Counted from the first letter of the stretch, positions 9,899 through 20,250 are shown. The stretch: DNA of 64,000 nt from Kordia sp039026955 (GCA_039026955.1 JBCCLH010000030.1:9600-73599), one strand, 5' to 3'. The notes: generated by a model from the sequence alone, not told the origin. Numbers and translations: made by a program.

Positions 9899-12800
9899 TT
9901 AATCTGTTCCTTGTGGAATTTGCTCTGTGATTTGATACGTGCTAAAACTCAAGAAATTGCTCGGATGTGCCAATACATTTTGTAAGATATAAGGTGTATC
10001 AGGTTCCGTTCCAGAATACTGAATAATTCCGTCCATATTCACATCATTTACACTGTAGCCTGTCACACTATACGTTGGAAAACTCAAAAAGTTTCCTGCA
10101 TCGTTGAGTATTTCCGACAGTATGTTTGGCGTATCTGGACTTGTTCCTGAGTATTGCACTCCTGAATCTTCGTTGGCATCTCCACACCATAACCCATAGA
10201 CACCATCTGGCATTCCTGAAGTGGTTTGCGCGTCGCTTCCGTAAGTGATATTTAAGCTTGTATCTGTAAAATTGATATTGTTTACAGGTCCACTTACCAT
10301 CGTTACCGCACTTATGGTCATAATGCCTAAATGATTTCTGTGATTTACAGCAATGTAATGGTCTTCAGTATCCAATGCGAATACTAAATCTGAAACACCA
10401 TCTACATCCACTACATCTCCATCGCGTTGTAGTAGTGCAGACCTAGAATGATTGATAACGGTAGTATCTGTTGGATCACGTAATTCCACAAATACCCAAT
10501 CGACAATTGCATCATCGCCAGTAACATCAAAGACGGTTGATTCACAAGTTAATCCGTCACTGTATGGACTTGTGGTCGGAATTAGTCCTGCTATACGCAA
10601 ATCGTCTCGCATAAGGTTTTCTTCTCCTGTGTTTGGATTTAAGGCGGCACCTTGTAGGAATACATCGATAGCTATTGTGTAGTCTTCTGCACATGTAGTT
10701 TCTGTATAACTTGATGTGTCATTAATACTTGTCCAATTGGTGGTACTATATGTTGCATCGTCTACTACGAAACATGTTAAATCTGGATTATTGTTCGCTG
10801 CAAAAAGCAAGATGTTTGTGTTGTTTCCATTTTGAAGATTGACACTTGTCAACGCATTATCATTTACTAAAAACCACTCCAAAGCCGTATTGGCAGATGC
10901 ATCAAGTGAAGTAATAGCATTGTTGTAACAGGCAAATTCTTCCAGCGCTGTATTTGTAGTAATATCCAAACTTGTTAATTGATTATCTGTAATCCAAAAT
11001 TTTTCGAGTAGTGTGTTTGTAGAAACATCAATGGTTGTTAAGAGGTTATTGCTCGCATATAACCACAACAAATTTGGCTGACCAGAAACATCAATCGAAG
11101 CAATAGTATTGTTAGAAAAAAGCAAGTACTCTATTGCTGACTGATTCCTTATATCCAGACTACTTAATGCATTTGATACTAGATTTATGTATGTTAGATT
11201 GGTATTATTTGACAAGTCTATGCTGGCCAATACGTTATCCTCAATGACAAAAGTTTCTAAGCTTGTAGCGTCAGATATGTCTAAAGAGCTTATACTGTTT
11301 CCGTTGAGTCCTAAAGAAGTTAATGCACTTAATCCCGTAAGATTTACGCTAGTGAGTCCACTGTTAATAGATTGAATGGTTTGCAAATTGACATTTCCAC
11401 TAAAATCTATGGTAGTTAAATTTTCATTAAAATTACTACTAAATGTGAGCAAACTTCCGTTTGTTGGTAAGGTAAGTGTGGTAAGTTCATTCGAATCTAT
11501 GTCTACAGTCTCTAAAAGAGTGTTAGTACTTAGGTCTAGTGAGGTTAAGTTATTTGATTCTGCATCCAAATCAACCAACGCTACAAAATCTTCAATTCCT
11601 GTTAAATCGGCAATGCTAGAACTACTGACATCCAATGTTGTAATTGCTTCTGCATACGCGGTTGGGATTTGATTATCACCCGAAATATCATCATAGCCTA
11701 AGGCTTCCAAAGCAGTTTCAAAATTAGCATCAGGAATCGCCGTGTAGTCAATAGCACAGGAAGTATCGCTAAAGCTAGTTTGTGCATCAATGCCTGTCCA
11801 GTTTGTGGTACTATACGAAGCATCATCTACCAAAATACAGGTTAGGAATTCATTACTGTCAGCAGCAAAAGTGCTAATATTTGTATTATTCCCATTTTGA
11901 ATATTTAAAGAAATCAACGCATTTCCAGAAACTCTCAACTCTTGTATTGCAGGATTGTTTGATACATCAATAGTTATAATATTATTGTTATACGCTCTAA
12001 ATCTCGTAATTAAAGGAGAATCACTTACATCAAGTGCAGTCAGCTCGTTTTGGTCTATTTGTAAGATGGTCAAGTTGGCTAGGTTGCTTAGATTGACTTC
12101 TGTAAGTGCATTTTGTTCAACTCGGATGTCGGTGAGTGCTGTATTGTTGGAAAGGTCTAAGGTTGTTAGATTATTAGCGAGTCCCCATAATCTAATAATA
12201 TTCGTAAGAGTAGATACATCCAGAGAAGTGAGGTTATTATCAGAACAATACAACTCTTCCAACGCAGCAAAATCTTCTATTCCTGTCAAGTCTGAGATGT
12301 TTAACGAACGAACATCTAAACTCGTAACCACCTCAATTAATGCTGTTGGTACTTGTCCATCGCCAGAAATGTCATCATAGCCCAACGTTTCTAGCTCAGC
12401 TTCAAAATTAGCATCCGGGATTGTGGTATAACGACAATACGTATCACTAAAACTCGTACTTGAAGAAACTTGTGTCCAATTTGTAGTGCTGTAAGAAGCG
12501 TCATCCACCAATACACAAGTAGCTGAACTACTATTTCGAAGATCAAAATCAGTCACATTTGTGTTGTTTCCATTTTGCATATTCAAGAAGGTTAAACTAC
12601 AGAATCGCGCATTAAAATCTGTTAAAGCGCTACAAGAAGATAGGTCTAAGGAACTCAAATTTGCTGTACTACGAATATTAATACTAGTTAGTAATACATT
12701 GTTACTTACATCTAACTCTGTAATATCGGTTCCCCCAATATTTAATACATCCAATAGCGTCAGATTACTTATGTCTATGGTAGTAATATCAGTTGAACTG

Positions 12801-15800
12801 ATATCCAAATCTTCTAATACAGTCAAATTGCTTAGATCGATACTTGCAACGTCTGTTTGATTCAAATCGAGTGTTTTTAGCAATGTATTGGCGCTTACAT
12901 CGATGGTGACAACTGGAGATTCTTCAAAACTGACATACTCTAAAAGTGTATTGTTTGATAAATCTATGCTTGTGAATGATTGTTCTTGTAATGTTAAATT
13001 GACTAGCGATATAAAATCTTCAATTCCCGTAACATCTGCTATGTTATTATTTGATAAGGATAGTGAAGTGATATTTTCAATGGAACTTGTAGGGACTTGT
13101 CCATCGCCCGAAATATCATCATATCCCAAAGTTTCTAAAGCCGCTTCAAAATTGCTATCAGGAATGGCAGTGTAACGACAATAGGTGGCACTGAAACTTG
13201 TTTGTACATCAATATCTGTCCAGTTTGTGGTACTGTAGGCAACATCGTCTACGCGAATGCATGATAAGTTACTGTTACTTGAAGCATCAAAGAATTGTAT
13301 GTTGGTGTTGGTCCCGTTTTGTATGTTGAGTTCTGTTAATTGATTTTCGTGTACTTCTACATTTTCTAGTGCAGTGTTCGCGGTTAGGTCTAAGCTTGTG
13401 AGCGAATTTTGATAGACTTGTAAATATTCAAGCGATGTACAATTGCTCAAATCTAATGCCGTGAGCGAATTTGAATACGCAATGAGTTCTTCCAAGTTGC
13501 TATTCTGAGTAATATCCAAACTTGTCATTCCAGCTGAATATGCTTCAAGCTTTTGCAAATTTGTGTTGTTTGATAAGTCTACTGTTGGAATCGTACTTTC
13601 TGATATGTTCAATTCGGTTAATGCGGCAAAATCTTCAATTCCCGTTAGGTCCGTGATGCCTTCATTATCAACTGCTAAAAAAGTAACATTTTCAATTAAT
13701 GCTGTAGGTACTTGTCCATCGCCTGAAATATCATCATAATTGTTGGCTTCTAATGCAGCTTCAAAATTGGCATCTGGAATGGATGTATATCTACAGTAAT
13801 TGGTTGTGGTAAAAGTAGTTCCACTGTCAATAGTTGTCCAGTTGGTGGAACTGTAGCTGGCATCATCTACAAAAATACAGGTTAAATTAGGATTATTAGT
13901 CGCATCAAACGAAGTGAAATTGGTGTTGTTTCCATTCCGCACATCCAATGTGTTTAGTGAATCGTTATCAGACACGTCTAACACAAACAAAGCAGTATTG
14001 GCAGAAACATCAATGCTCGTAATATCCGTTAGCTCTAAACTCAATTCAGTCAGATTGACCAACGCCGAAAGATCAATACTCGTTAGCGGATTATTGTCTA
14101 AACTAACCTTTTCCAGTAATGGATTGTTTGAAAAGTCAATAGAAGGCAATCCAATTTGATACAAATCTAATTCTGTCAATGCGGCAAAGTCTTCCAAACC
14201 TGTCAAATCACTAATGGAATTTTCACCAATTTGCAGGCTGGTTACAGTTTCAATCAAGGCGGTTGGCACTTGTCCATCACTTGAAATATCATCATAGCCT
14301 AACGCTTCTAAAGCTGCTTCAAAATTAGCATCTGGAATGGAAGTATATCTACAATACGTACCTTCCGTAAAACTTGTATTGCTTCCGATATTGGTCCAAT
14401 TTGTAGTACTGTACGCAGCATCGTCTACTTGTATACAAGCTACATTTGAATTCCCGGCTAAGTTAACTGTAGTTAAATTTGTGTTGGTCCCATTTCGTAA
14501 ATCCACATTTGTCAATGGATTATTTCGTAAGTTGACATCTGTTAGTGCTATATTCGCACTTAGATCTAATGTACTAATGTTGTTATTTCGTAATGCTAAC
14601 AAATATAGTTGTACATTGTTGCTCAAATCAATTGTAGTTAAACTATTGAACGCTCCGTAAATCTGAGTTAAGTTAGGACTGTTGCTAACATCTAAGCTTG
14701 TGACGCTATTTTCCCTAAACGCAACAGATACCAACGCCGTGTTTGCGCTTAAATCGAGTGTTGTAAGATTGTTGTTTCGAACTTGAATAAATTCCACTGC
14801 TGCAAAATCTTCAATTCCAGTCAGGTCCGAAATGTCTGCGTATTGCACATCTATTGAGGTTAAATTTTCTATTAAATGTGTAGGGACTTGTCCATCTCCA
14901 GAAATATCATCGTAGCCTTGCGCTTCTAAAGCTGCTTCAAAATTAGCATCTGGAATCGCAGTATATGTTATTACAGTCAATGTTGCTCCGCTTGAAACTT
15001 CTGTTTCGCTACACACATTCGTAAAATGCGCAGCATACATATAACCATCAAAACTTAGTGGAGTGTTGCTAATAGTTAAGGTCGTAGAACTCGTTCCTGA
15101 ATAATTGGAATCATTGGAAAGAGCGGAATAACTCGTGCCGCCATCCGTACTTACATACCATTGTACCGAATCATAATCCGAAGCACTTGCTGTGAATTGT
15201 ACGGTATTGCCTTCTCCTACATCACTATCTTGTGGCGATGAATTGATCGTGATAGGATCGCAACAATCCAGTTTTTCACTCATCGCTATATTTCCACAAC
15301 CTGTAGATTGTGTAAAAATTCCCATCGTATATACTGCACCGTCGATATCATCTTGATCTAATACATATTTTTCATCACCAGCTCCTAAACTGTAGTGCAT
15401 TACCACATCTGAATCGATGACATGTCCCAATTGATGTGCATGTCCTAATTCATGTAAAGCAGCCGTTTTAAAGTCATATTGCGAAGCTGATGGCGATCCA
15501 CTTCCATAATGCCAGTTGGTATCATCGTTCCAAGTAATATCCATTTCATCAACATTAACTCTGTTGGTTTCCGGACAATAGGAAGAAAAACGAGTGGTAA
15601 CACTACCCAAAACACCCGAGGCTAATTCACTACCATTATCGAAACGTACAACGTTAATACCATCTAAAACAGACTCATCGGTGGTGGTGGTACTTCCAAA
15701 TGTAAAATTGATATTAGACTCACAATTCCACAATCCAAAAGCTTCTTCAAAATAGGTTTTAGCACTGCTAGAATCAAAATCTGTATGATAGGCAAAGGTG

Positions 15801-16723
15801 TAGCCGCCATTTCCATCTACATTTAAAAGTGATAATGATAAAATAGTTCCTGAATTATCTAGGTTGTTATGACTATATTCAATAGTTAAAGGCACTGAAG
15901 TTTGATGTGTAGAACCATCATTATGTGTGATTTGAAGCGTTCCTGTTCCTGCTAAATAGGGAATTTCAACTTCAATCAACGTATTGGACCAGCTTAAAAT
16001 TTCAGCATCTGCAGCAGGTGTATATGTTGCCCCGCCATCATTGGCATTGCTAAAACTCATGGTTCCCATCGTTGATCCGAAATTAGTTCCTGTAATGGTT
16101 AATACTGTTTGTGTCCCTGCGGTAGCTGTTAGCGGAGAAAAACTGTAGATAATCGGATTGGCACGACTTGCCATGTTTCTATTTGCCGTAGCAGGTTCTT
16201 GAATTATTTTCTCTGGAATTCCTGTAGCACGTTTGATTGATGGATACAATTCATCTTCCACAGAAGTATACTTGTTGAAAATATCTGAGGCTTTTGTCCC
16301 AGACTTATCAAACTTAATGACCCCTTGCGCCGCTCCAACCAATTCATATAAATTACCTGCAACAGCGATACGGTTTCTAAAATCTTTCAAAAAGAATACA
16401 CCCACCATTCCTGATCGTAATTTGGCAGCACTTGAAGTCAGTTGAAAATGATCATCAACGCGTCCGCCCATCGTGACTACATGAAACGTTGTCATATTTT
16501 GACCTTTAAAATTTTTGTAGGCAGTAACCGTGTGTACCGTATAGATATTCTTTTTTTCAACATCCCAGTAACTGTTGCTCGCAGTTACTTTTCCTTCGAT
16601 GATGAGTGTTGCTTCATTCGTGCGCTCCTGAATGGAAAGTGGCGTCATCAATGCTCCACATTCTTGTGAGAATCCTGTAGCGCTTAACAAAAGAAATAGT
16701 AAAAGTAAAAGTTGCTTTTTCAT
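9899..16723 (-). CDS. Giant secreted metalloprotease-LRR protein, 2274 aa
   Basis: Domains in order are: signal peptide (about 1-19, ending GFSQ); an N-terminal domain to about 180; an IPT/TIG-like beta domain (about 190-280, with TITGTNFGS); and a metzincin/matrixin-like protease (about 285-475). The protease has the zinc motif HELGHAHQLGH at residues 424-434 and a later VVMHYS that could be the Met-turn. An Ig-like domain follows (about 490-585), then six LRR modules of the YTAIPDANFEAALE...DGQVPTALIE type. The end is the same C-terminal region as the first giant LRR protein (VFLQGAALNPNTGEE, then two dockerin-like loops). It is a likely calcium-binding surface or secreted protease-adhesin. 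Substrate and attachment are unknown. It converges on the first LRR locus. Confidence 0.92.
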   Translation of the reverse strand: MKKQLLLLLFLLLSATGFSQECGALMTPLSIQERTNEATLIIEGKVTASNSYWDVEKKNIYTVHTVTAYKNFKGQNMTTFHVVTMGGRVDDHFQLTSSAAKLRSGMVGVFFLKDFRNRIAVAGNLYELVGAAQGVIKFDKSGTKASDIFNKYTSVEDELYPSIKRATGIPEKIIQEPATANRNMASRANPIIYSFSPLTATAGTQTVLTITGTNFGSTMGTMSFSNANDGGATYTPAADAEILSWSNTLIEVEIPYLAGTGTLQITHNDGSTHQTSVPLTIEYSHNNLDNSGTILSLSLLNVDGNGGYTFAYHTDFDSSSAKTYFEEAFGLWNCESNINFTFGSTTTTDESVLDGINVVRFDNGSELASGVLGSVTTRFSSYCPETNRVNVDEMDITWNDDTNWHYGSGSPSASQYDFKTAALHELGHAHQLGHVIDSDVVMHYSLGAGDEKYVLDQDDIDGAVYTMGIFTQSTGCGNIAMSEKLDCCDPITINSSPQDSDVGEGNTVQFTASASDYDSVQWYVSTDGGTSYSALSNDSNYSGTSSTTLTISNTPLSFDGYMYAAHFTNVCSETEVSSGATLTVITYTAIPDANFEAALEAQGYDDISGDGQVPTHLIENLTSIDVQYADISDLTGIEDFAAVEFIQVRNNNLTTLDLSANTALVSVAFRENSVTSLDVSNSPNLTQIYGAFNSLTTIDLSNNVQLYLLALRNNNISTLDLSANIALTDVNLRNNPLTNVDLRNGTNTNLTTVNLAGNSNVACIQVDDAAYSTTNWTNIGSNTSFTEGTYCRYTSIPDANFEAALEALGYDDISSDGQVPTALIETVTSLQIGENSISDLTGLEDFAALTELDLYQIGLPSIDFSNNPLLEKVSLDNNPLTSIDLSALVNLTELSLELTDITSIDVSANTALFVLDVSDNDSLNTLDVRNGNNTNFTSFDATNNPNLTCIFVDDASYSSTNWTTIDSGTTFTTTNYCRYTSIPDANFEAALEANNYDDISGDGQVPTALIENVTFLAVDNEGITDLTGIEDFAALTELNISESTIPTVDLSNNTNLQKLEAYSAGMTSLDITQNSNLEELIAYSNSLTALDLSNCTSLEYLQVYQNSLTSLDLTANTALENVEVHENQLTELNIQNGTNTNIQFFDASSNSNLSCIRVDDVAYSTTNWTDIDVQTSFSATYCRYTAIPDSNFEAALETLGYDDISGDGQVPTSSIENITSLSLSNNNIADVTGIEDFISLVNLTLQEQSFTSIDLSNNTLLEYVSFEESPVVTIDVSANTLLKTLDLNQTDVASIDLSNLTVLEDLDISSTDITTIDISNLTLLDVLNIGGTDITELDVSNNVLLTSINIRSTANLSSLDLSSCSALTDFNARFCSLTFLNMQNGNNTNVTDFDLRNSSSATCVLVDDASYSTTNWTQVSSSTSFSDTYCRYTTIPDANFEAELETLGYDDISGDGQVPTALIEVVTSLDVRSLNISDLTGIEDFAALEELYCSDNNLTSLDVSTLTNIIRLWGLANNLTTLDLSNNTALTDIRVEQNALTEVNLSNLANLTILQIDQNELTALDVSDSPLITRFRAYNNNIITIDVSNNPAIQELRVSGNALISLNIQNGNNTNISTFAADSNEFLTCILVDDASYSTTNWTGIDAQTSFSDTSCAIDYTAIPDANFETALEALGYDDISGDNQIPTAYAEAITTLDVSSSSIADLTGIEDFVALVDLDAESNNLTSLDLSTNTLLETVDIDSNELTTLTLPTNGSLLTFSSNFNENLTTIDFSGNVNLQTIQSINSGLTSVNLTGLSALTSLGLNGNSISSLDISDATSLETFVIEDNVLASIDLSNNTNLTYINLVSNALSSLDIRNQSAIEYLLFSNNTIASIDVSGQPNLLWLYASNNLLTTIDVSTNTLLEKFWITDNQLTSLDITTNTALEEFACYNNAITSLDASANTALEWFLVNDNALTSVNLQNGNNTNILLFAANNNPDLTCFVVDDATYSTTNWTSINDTSSYTETTCAEDYTIAIDVFLQGAALNPNTGEENLMRDDLRIAGLIPTTSPYSDGLTCESTVFDVTGDDAIVDWVFVELRDPTDTTVINHSRSALLQRDGDVVDVDGVSDLVFALDTEDHYIAVNHRNHLGIMTISAVTMVSGPVNNINFTDTSLNITYGSDAQTTSGMPDGVYGLWCGDANEDSGVQYSGTSPDTPNILSEILNDAGNFLSFPTYSVTGYSVNDVNMDGIIQYSGTEPDTPYILQNVLAHPSNFLSFSTYQITEQIPQGTD

Positions 16724-16770
16724 GTATGAATCAAGTTAGTTTAGTTTGGTAATTATTATGGTTAGCTTTT

Positions 16771-16792
16771 GCAGTAACAAAGCGGTTACAAA
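16771..16792 (-). promoter_or_regulatory. Tandem TTTGTAACC/TTTGTTACT repeat, possible operator
   Basis: Read on the minus strand, TTTGTAACCGC is followed directly by TTTGTTACTGC (11-bp period), about 50 bp upstream of the second giant LRR start. It matches the TTTGTTACCT tandem at 365-388 near the first giant LRR gene. The position and shared motif suggest a common regulator, perhaps one of the HTH proteins encoded beside each locus. Confidence 0.45.
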
Positions 16793-16826
16793 AAAGTGAA
16801 GATTCTCTTAATTAGCTAAAAACCGT

Positions 16827-16846
16827 GGGGGACAACAAGGGGGACA
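16827..16846 (-). promoter_or_regulatory. Tandem TGTCCCCC direct repeat
   Basis: On the minus strand, TGTCCCCC-TTGT-TGTCCCCC forms a 12-bp-period direct repeat in an otherwise AT-rich upstream region, about 105 bp before the second giant LRR gene. The run of C is striking at this base composition and suggests a protein-binding site. No equivalent is visible at the first LRR locus. Confidence 0.4.
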
Positions 16847-17002
16847 TCTTTATAGACGCTTGTTTTTGAGATATTTAAATATTATATACTGAAATGAAAG
16901 TTGTTGAAATGATTGCTGTTTTTGAGAGGAAAAAGTAACTAAAAAAATGAACAATAGCATTGATAGGTTTACACAATATCTTTCGCTGTAACTAGAAAAG
17001 TA

Positions 17003-18682
17003 TTAGAGATCCTTCAAGAAATTTTCTAAATCTTTATCCGCAGATAATTCCAGTTTTTTGCGAAGTCTGTAGCGCGCTTTTTTAACACCTTCTATGCTAA
17101 TATGACGTAGCCTCGCGATTTCTTTTCTATTCAATCCTATTCGGATATAAGTACAGAGTTCTAAGTCAGCTTGTGTTAGTTTTGGCACTTGTATTTTTAG
17201 ACGCTGAATAAAATCATAGTTTAGCTGTTCAATATCATTTTTTATGATATTCAGTTGATTATCCTCCAACAATTCTGATCTGAGATTGTTGATAATTTTA
17301 TCGATCGAAATCGTATCATCATAGGTAGTCTTTTTTAAATCGTTGACCAATTCTCTTTTTGACTTTAAATGATGATACGACTCAAATAATAGTTTTGAAA
17401 TTTCTGCTTCCTTATTTTGTACTTGCTGCGCCATTTTTTGAAGCTCAAGTTGCGCTACTTTTACAATTCTATAATTCAAATAGACCTGAAACACCACATA
17501 CGTTAACAGTCCAATATTGACTAAAAATTCTGTTTGAATGATCAGCATTGCATTCAAAATATCATTTGTAAAAACTATGGTGAGAATGACTAAGTTGATA
17601 AGCACGAATTTTGCAAGCGGTCTTTTGTCAGCAATTGCTTTGATGATGAGCCAATATCCTAGCACAAGATTTAAAAATCCAAAAACGTGAAATACTGGAG
17701 CGCTATACGTTCCATAAAAAATAGGAAATAGGAACACATACAAAATGCCAACACAAGGAATAAGCGTAAAAAACAACACCAATTTCCTAGAAAAATAACC
17801 GCGAAAAAGATGGTGATGATATAAAAAGATCAATGCCAAACCTCCATAATAACAAACATATCGAAGCTTTTGAACTACTTCAAAAGAAATGTCTGGAAAG
17901 ATGTTAAGAATAAAAGCATCTCCCACAAATAGTTGCCTAGAACCGCCCACCAAACAAAAGAGACCAAAAAATAAAAAGTACCGTTCTTTCCAAAAGTTTG
18001 TAAATGTTATCAATTGAAAAATCCCAAATAGGATGATTAAGATGGTAATTACACTTTCTTGTGTGGCGCTTCTATTTTTTGTTTTGTAAAAGTGTTCTTT
18101 TTCTGCGATGCTATTTTTAAGCGGAAAACCGCCTCCAAAGCGACTGCTGAAGTTGGAAACCAACATCATGACATCTAAGGTTGCTTCTTTGGGCAAATCA
18201 ACAGTTAGCGGAGGAATTGCATTTTTGGAGGTAGCAGCTGTTTTTGATAAATTTCCGTGTACTGCATATTTTTTTCCGTTCACCCAAACTTCTGAAGCGC
18301 CTAAAACTCTGGAGAAGTTCAATACTAATTGTTGGTTAGGATCTTGTGGTTTTATTGTGAAGCGAAACGTCCCAAAACCTTTAGGAGCATAGTTTTTATG
18401 ACCCCAAACTGGACTTGGCCATTGAATGGTATCAGCTTTTGTGAGCAATTCCTTTTGGAAAATCCCTTTTTCGTTTACAGGCCACTGTTTCCAATAAAAC
18501 AGTGCATTTCCTTTCATGATAAGCTCTTTATTTTTTGAAAGCTGATCGGTCTTTAACTGCAACTCTCCTTTTTCAAAAATCGCAAAATGTTGATCGTCAG
18601 AAACACAACCTGAAAGCAAAAAAAATACAGAATTTAGCAGTACTATCTTAAGAAAGCAAAAACGCTGTAGGCACAATTTCAT
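17003..18682 (-). CDS. 7TM-DISM-like membrane receptor with C-terminal HTH, 559 aa
   Basis: The N-terminus resembles a lipoprotein or uncleaved signal, with LLSGC at residue 26. It is followed by a periplasmic beta-rich domain (to about 190) with a carbohydrate-binding jelly-roll look. About seven hydrophobic segments cover roughly residues 205-410, then a coiled-coil linker and a C-terminal LuxR-like HTH (LNRKEIARLRHISIEGVKKA). This is the arrangement of 7TMR-DISM sensors that carry a DNA-binding domain instead of a kinase, so signal and response sit in one membrane protein. A TACCTTTG box on the minus strand at 18703-18710 may be its -7 element. It is upstream of and co-oriented with the metalloprotease-LRR gene, which it may control. 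The ligand is unknown. Confidence 0.85.
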   Translation of the reverse strand: MKLCLQRFCFLKIVLLNSVFFLLSGCVSDDQHFAIFEKGELQLKTDQLSKNKELIMKGNALFYWKQWPVNEKGIFQKELLTKADTIQWPSPVWGHKNYAPKGFGTFRFTIKPQDPNQQLVLNFSRVLGASEVWVNGKKYAVHGNLSKTAATSKNAIPPLTVDLPKEATLDVMMLVSNFSSRFGGGFPLKNSIAEKEHFYKTKNRSATQESVITILIILFGIFQLITFTNFWKERYFLFFGLFCLVGGSRQLFVGDAFILNIFPDISFEVVQKLRYVCYYGGLALIFLYHHHLFRGYFSRKLVLFFTLIPCVGILYVFLFPIFYGTYSAPVFHVFGFLNLVLGYWLIIKAIADKRPLAKFVLINLVILTIVFTNDILNAMLIIQTEFLVNIGLLTYVVFQVYLNYRIVKVAQLELQKMAQQVQNKEAEISKLLFESYHHLKSKRELVNDLKKTTYDDTISIDKIINNLRSELLEDNQLNIIKNDIEQLNYDFIQRLKIQVPKLTQADLELCTYIRIGLNRKEIARLRHISIEGVKKARYRLRKKLELSADKDLENFLKDL

Positions 18683-18860
18683 TATCCTAATTTGATTTGT
18701 CGCAAAGGTACTTTAAAAATGGAAAGTACTACACTCATTTACCGAAGTTGAAGTTAAAAAGAGTTATTCTAAATGTGTATACAAGAAAAAACAGATCGCT
18801 TTATTCCATACTTCTTAAAGGTTGTCAGGAAAATTGTATCTTGGGTGAAAACAACACCTA

Positions 18861-19556
18861 ATGCGTACCCTTTTTTATACCTTCCTTTTTACGTTACTTT
18901 TAATTAGCTGTACAGATAAAAATACAACTAAAAGTTCGAGCACGAGCGACAAAGAACGTATAACTGAAGTCTTTAACAATTTCAAGAGTGCAATTTTGGA
19001 GAATAAAGGAACGGAAGCTGTTTCTCATGTTCACAAAAACACGACAGGTTATTTTTCTTATGTTTTGCGTGAAGCCAAATACTCGGATTCTACAGAAGTC
19101 AGCTCTTTTCCTCCTAAAGACAAATTTTTGATCCTTCTTATCCGTCAATTTTACAACAAAGAGGAAATCAAAAAACTGAATAGAAAAACACTTATGGCGT
19201 TTGTAATTGACAAATGGTTTATAGGAAAAGACGATATACAGTCGTTAACTCTCGGTAAAATAGTGATGGATACAAAAGAGGAAAACCGAGCCACAGCCCG
19301 AATTCGTTCGTACGATCTAAGAACACCATATTCCGTTGACTTTTACAAAGAAAATAATAGATGGAAAATTGACTTAAGCCCAACGTATGCTGACATCACT
19401 CGCGGACTTAGAAAAATGATAAACAAAAGCGGCATGAAGGAAAATGAATTTATCCTCTGGGCTATAAAAGAATTTAGCGGACAAGCACCTAGAGATAATA
19501 TCTGGGATAAAGTACTGAAAATACGAAAAGGAAGAATAAAAAAAACCTCAATGTAA
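18861..19556 (+). CDS. Putative lipoprotein, 231 aa
   Basis: A lipoprotein signal (LLLISC, Cys17) precedes a mixed alpha/beta domain. It opens with a helical DKERITEVFNNFKSAI segment. In the middle is VDFYKENNRWKIDLSPTYAD, which recalls the NTF2-like or SnoaL-like fold used by many small lipoproteins. I cannot name a family with confidence. It is divergent from the membrane regulator at 17003-18682, with 178 bp between the two starts. It stands alone and has no strong terminator I can see. Confidence 0.75.
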   Translation: MRTLFYTFLFTLLLISCTDKNTTKSSSTSDKERITEVFNNFKSAILENKGTEAVSHVHKNTTGYFSYVLREAKYSDSTEVSSFPPKDKFLILLIRQFYNKEEIKKLNRKTLMAFVIDKWFIGKDDIQSLTLGKIVMDTKEENRATARIRSYDLRTPYSVDFYKENNRWKIDLSPTYADITRGLRKMINKSGMKENEFILWAIKEFSGQAPRDNIWDKVLKIRKGRIKKTSM

Positions 19557-19673
19557 TTGTTGAAGGTTTGGGATGTGTAAACTAGTTTGTAATTGGAGTG
19601 GTTTTCAATTTTGATTTAGATTAGAATTCATTGTATTCAAATTTTAAATCAACCGTTCTGCTAGAGCATTGTT

Positions 19674-20093
19674 CTATTTCTTTCTGTAATTCAAAGAGAT
19701 CGTATTGTGGCGTTTTAAGAGCGATTCATCAGCATCATAGCGTTTAAGAAGTTGAACTACGTGTTTTAATTGTGTTGCATTTAAATGTTTGTAAGCAGGC
19801 TTTTGTAGTATACGATCCCATTTGGCATGAAGCGTGTTATCTAAGGCAATTCGTAAATAACAATGGTTTTCAAAGGATAGATACGTATATTTTTTTGCTA
19901 GTTTTTCGGGTAATCCTTGATAAGCACTTTTATAACTAAGACGATCTGAGATATCAAATAAACTTAACTGACTGTTTTTTGAAGTTGAATATCCTTTTGT
20001 ACTTCGTTCGTCATATTTACTAGAGTAGTTATTTTCTTTTTTCATTACATCTTCAAAATGATGATTCGATTGAAAAGCATCAACTAAATTCAT
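19674..20093 (-). CDS. Hypothetical protein, up to 139 aa
   Basis: This is a basic, helical protein without signal peptide or membrane segment. Its C-terminal half (FENHCYLRIALDNTLHAKWD, then LNATQLKHVVQLLKRYDAD) looks like a compact conserved domain. The first 16 residues could be skipped in favour of a second ATG at 20045 (MKKENN), giving 123 aa. I do not recognise the family. It lies next to one of the tRNA-like fragments bordering the HipA-like cassette, so it may be outside or at the edge of an inserted region. Confidence 0.65.
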   Translation of the reverse strand: MNLVDAFQSNHHFEDVMKKENNYSSKYDERSTKGYSTSKNSQLSLFDISDRLSYKSAYQGLPEKLAKKYTYLSFENHCYLRIALDNTLHAKWDRILQKPAYKHLNATQLKHVVQLLKRYDADESLLKRHNTISLNYRKK

Positions 20094-20200
20094 AAAGTCG
20101 ATAATTTCGTTAATTGACTATTTTTATTGATGCTGTTTAATTCTTTTGTGAATGCTAATTTAGCAACCTGTAATCTAAAAGATTATACATTTTTATGATT

Positions 20201-20250
20201 TTTGTGACCTTGGCAGAATTCAAACCTGTAATCTCTTGAGCCATAAGTTT
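20201..20250 (-). other. Degenerate tRNA-like 3' fragment, copy A
   Basis: Read on the minus strand, the segment has GGCTCAAGAG, then a T-arm-like ACAGGTTTGAATTCTG and an end AAGGTCAC followed by A-rich sequence. This looks like the 3' half of a tRNA, probably an Arg tRNA of the GACCTCG acceptor type. The stems are broken and no 5' half is present, so it is not a functional gene. A similar fragment lies at 22516-22585, on the other side of the HipA-like cassette. The pair may be old attachment-site duplications. Confidence 0.45.

Noticed and set aside
9707..9985. 92-aa frame through the family 1 palindrome
   Set aside because: It is created by the repeat sequence and runs into the second LRR gene; a similar frame occurs in copy 3.
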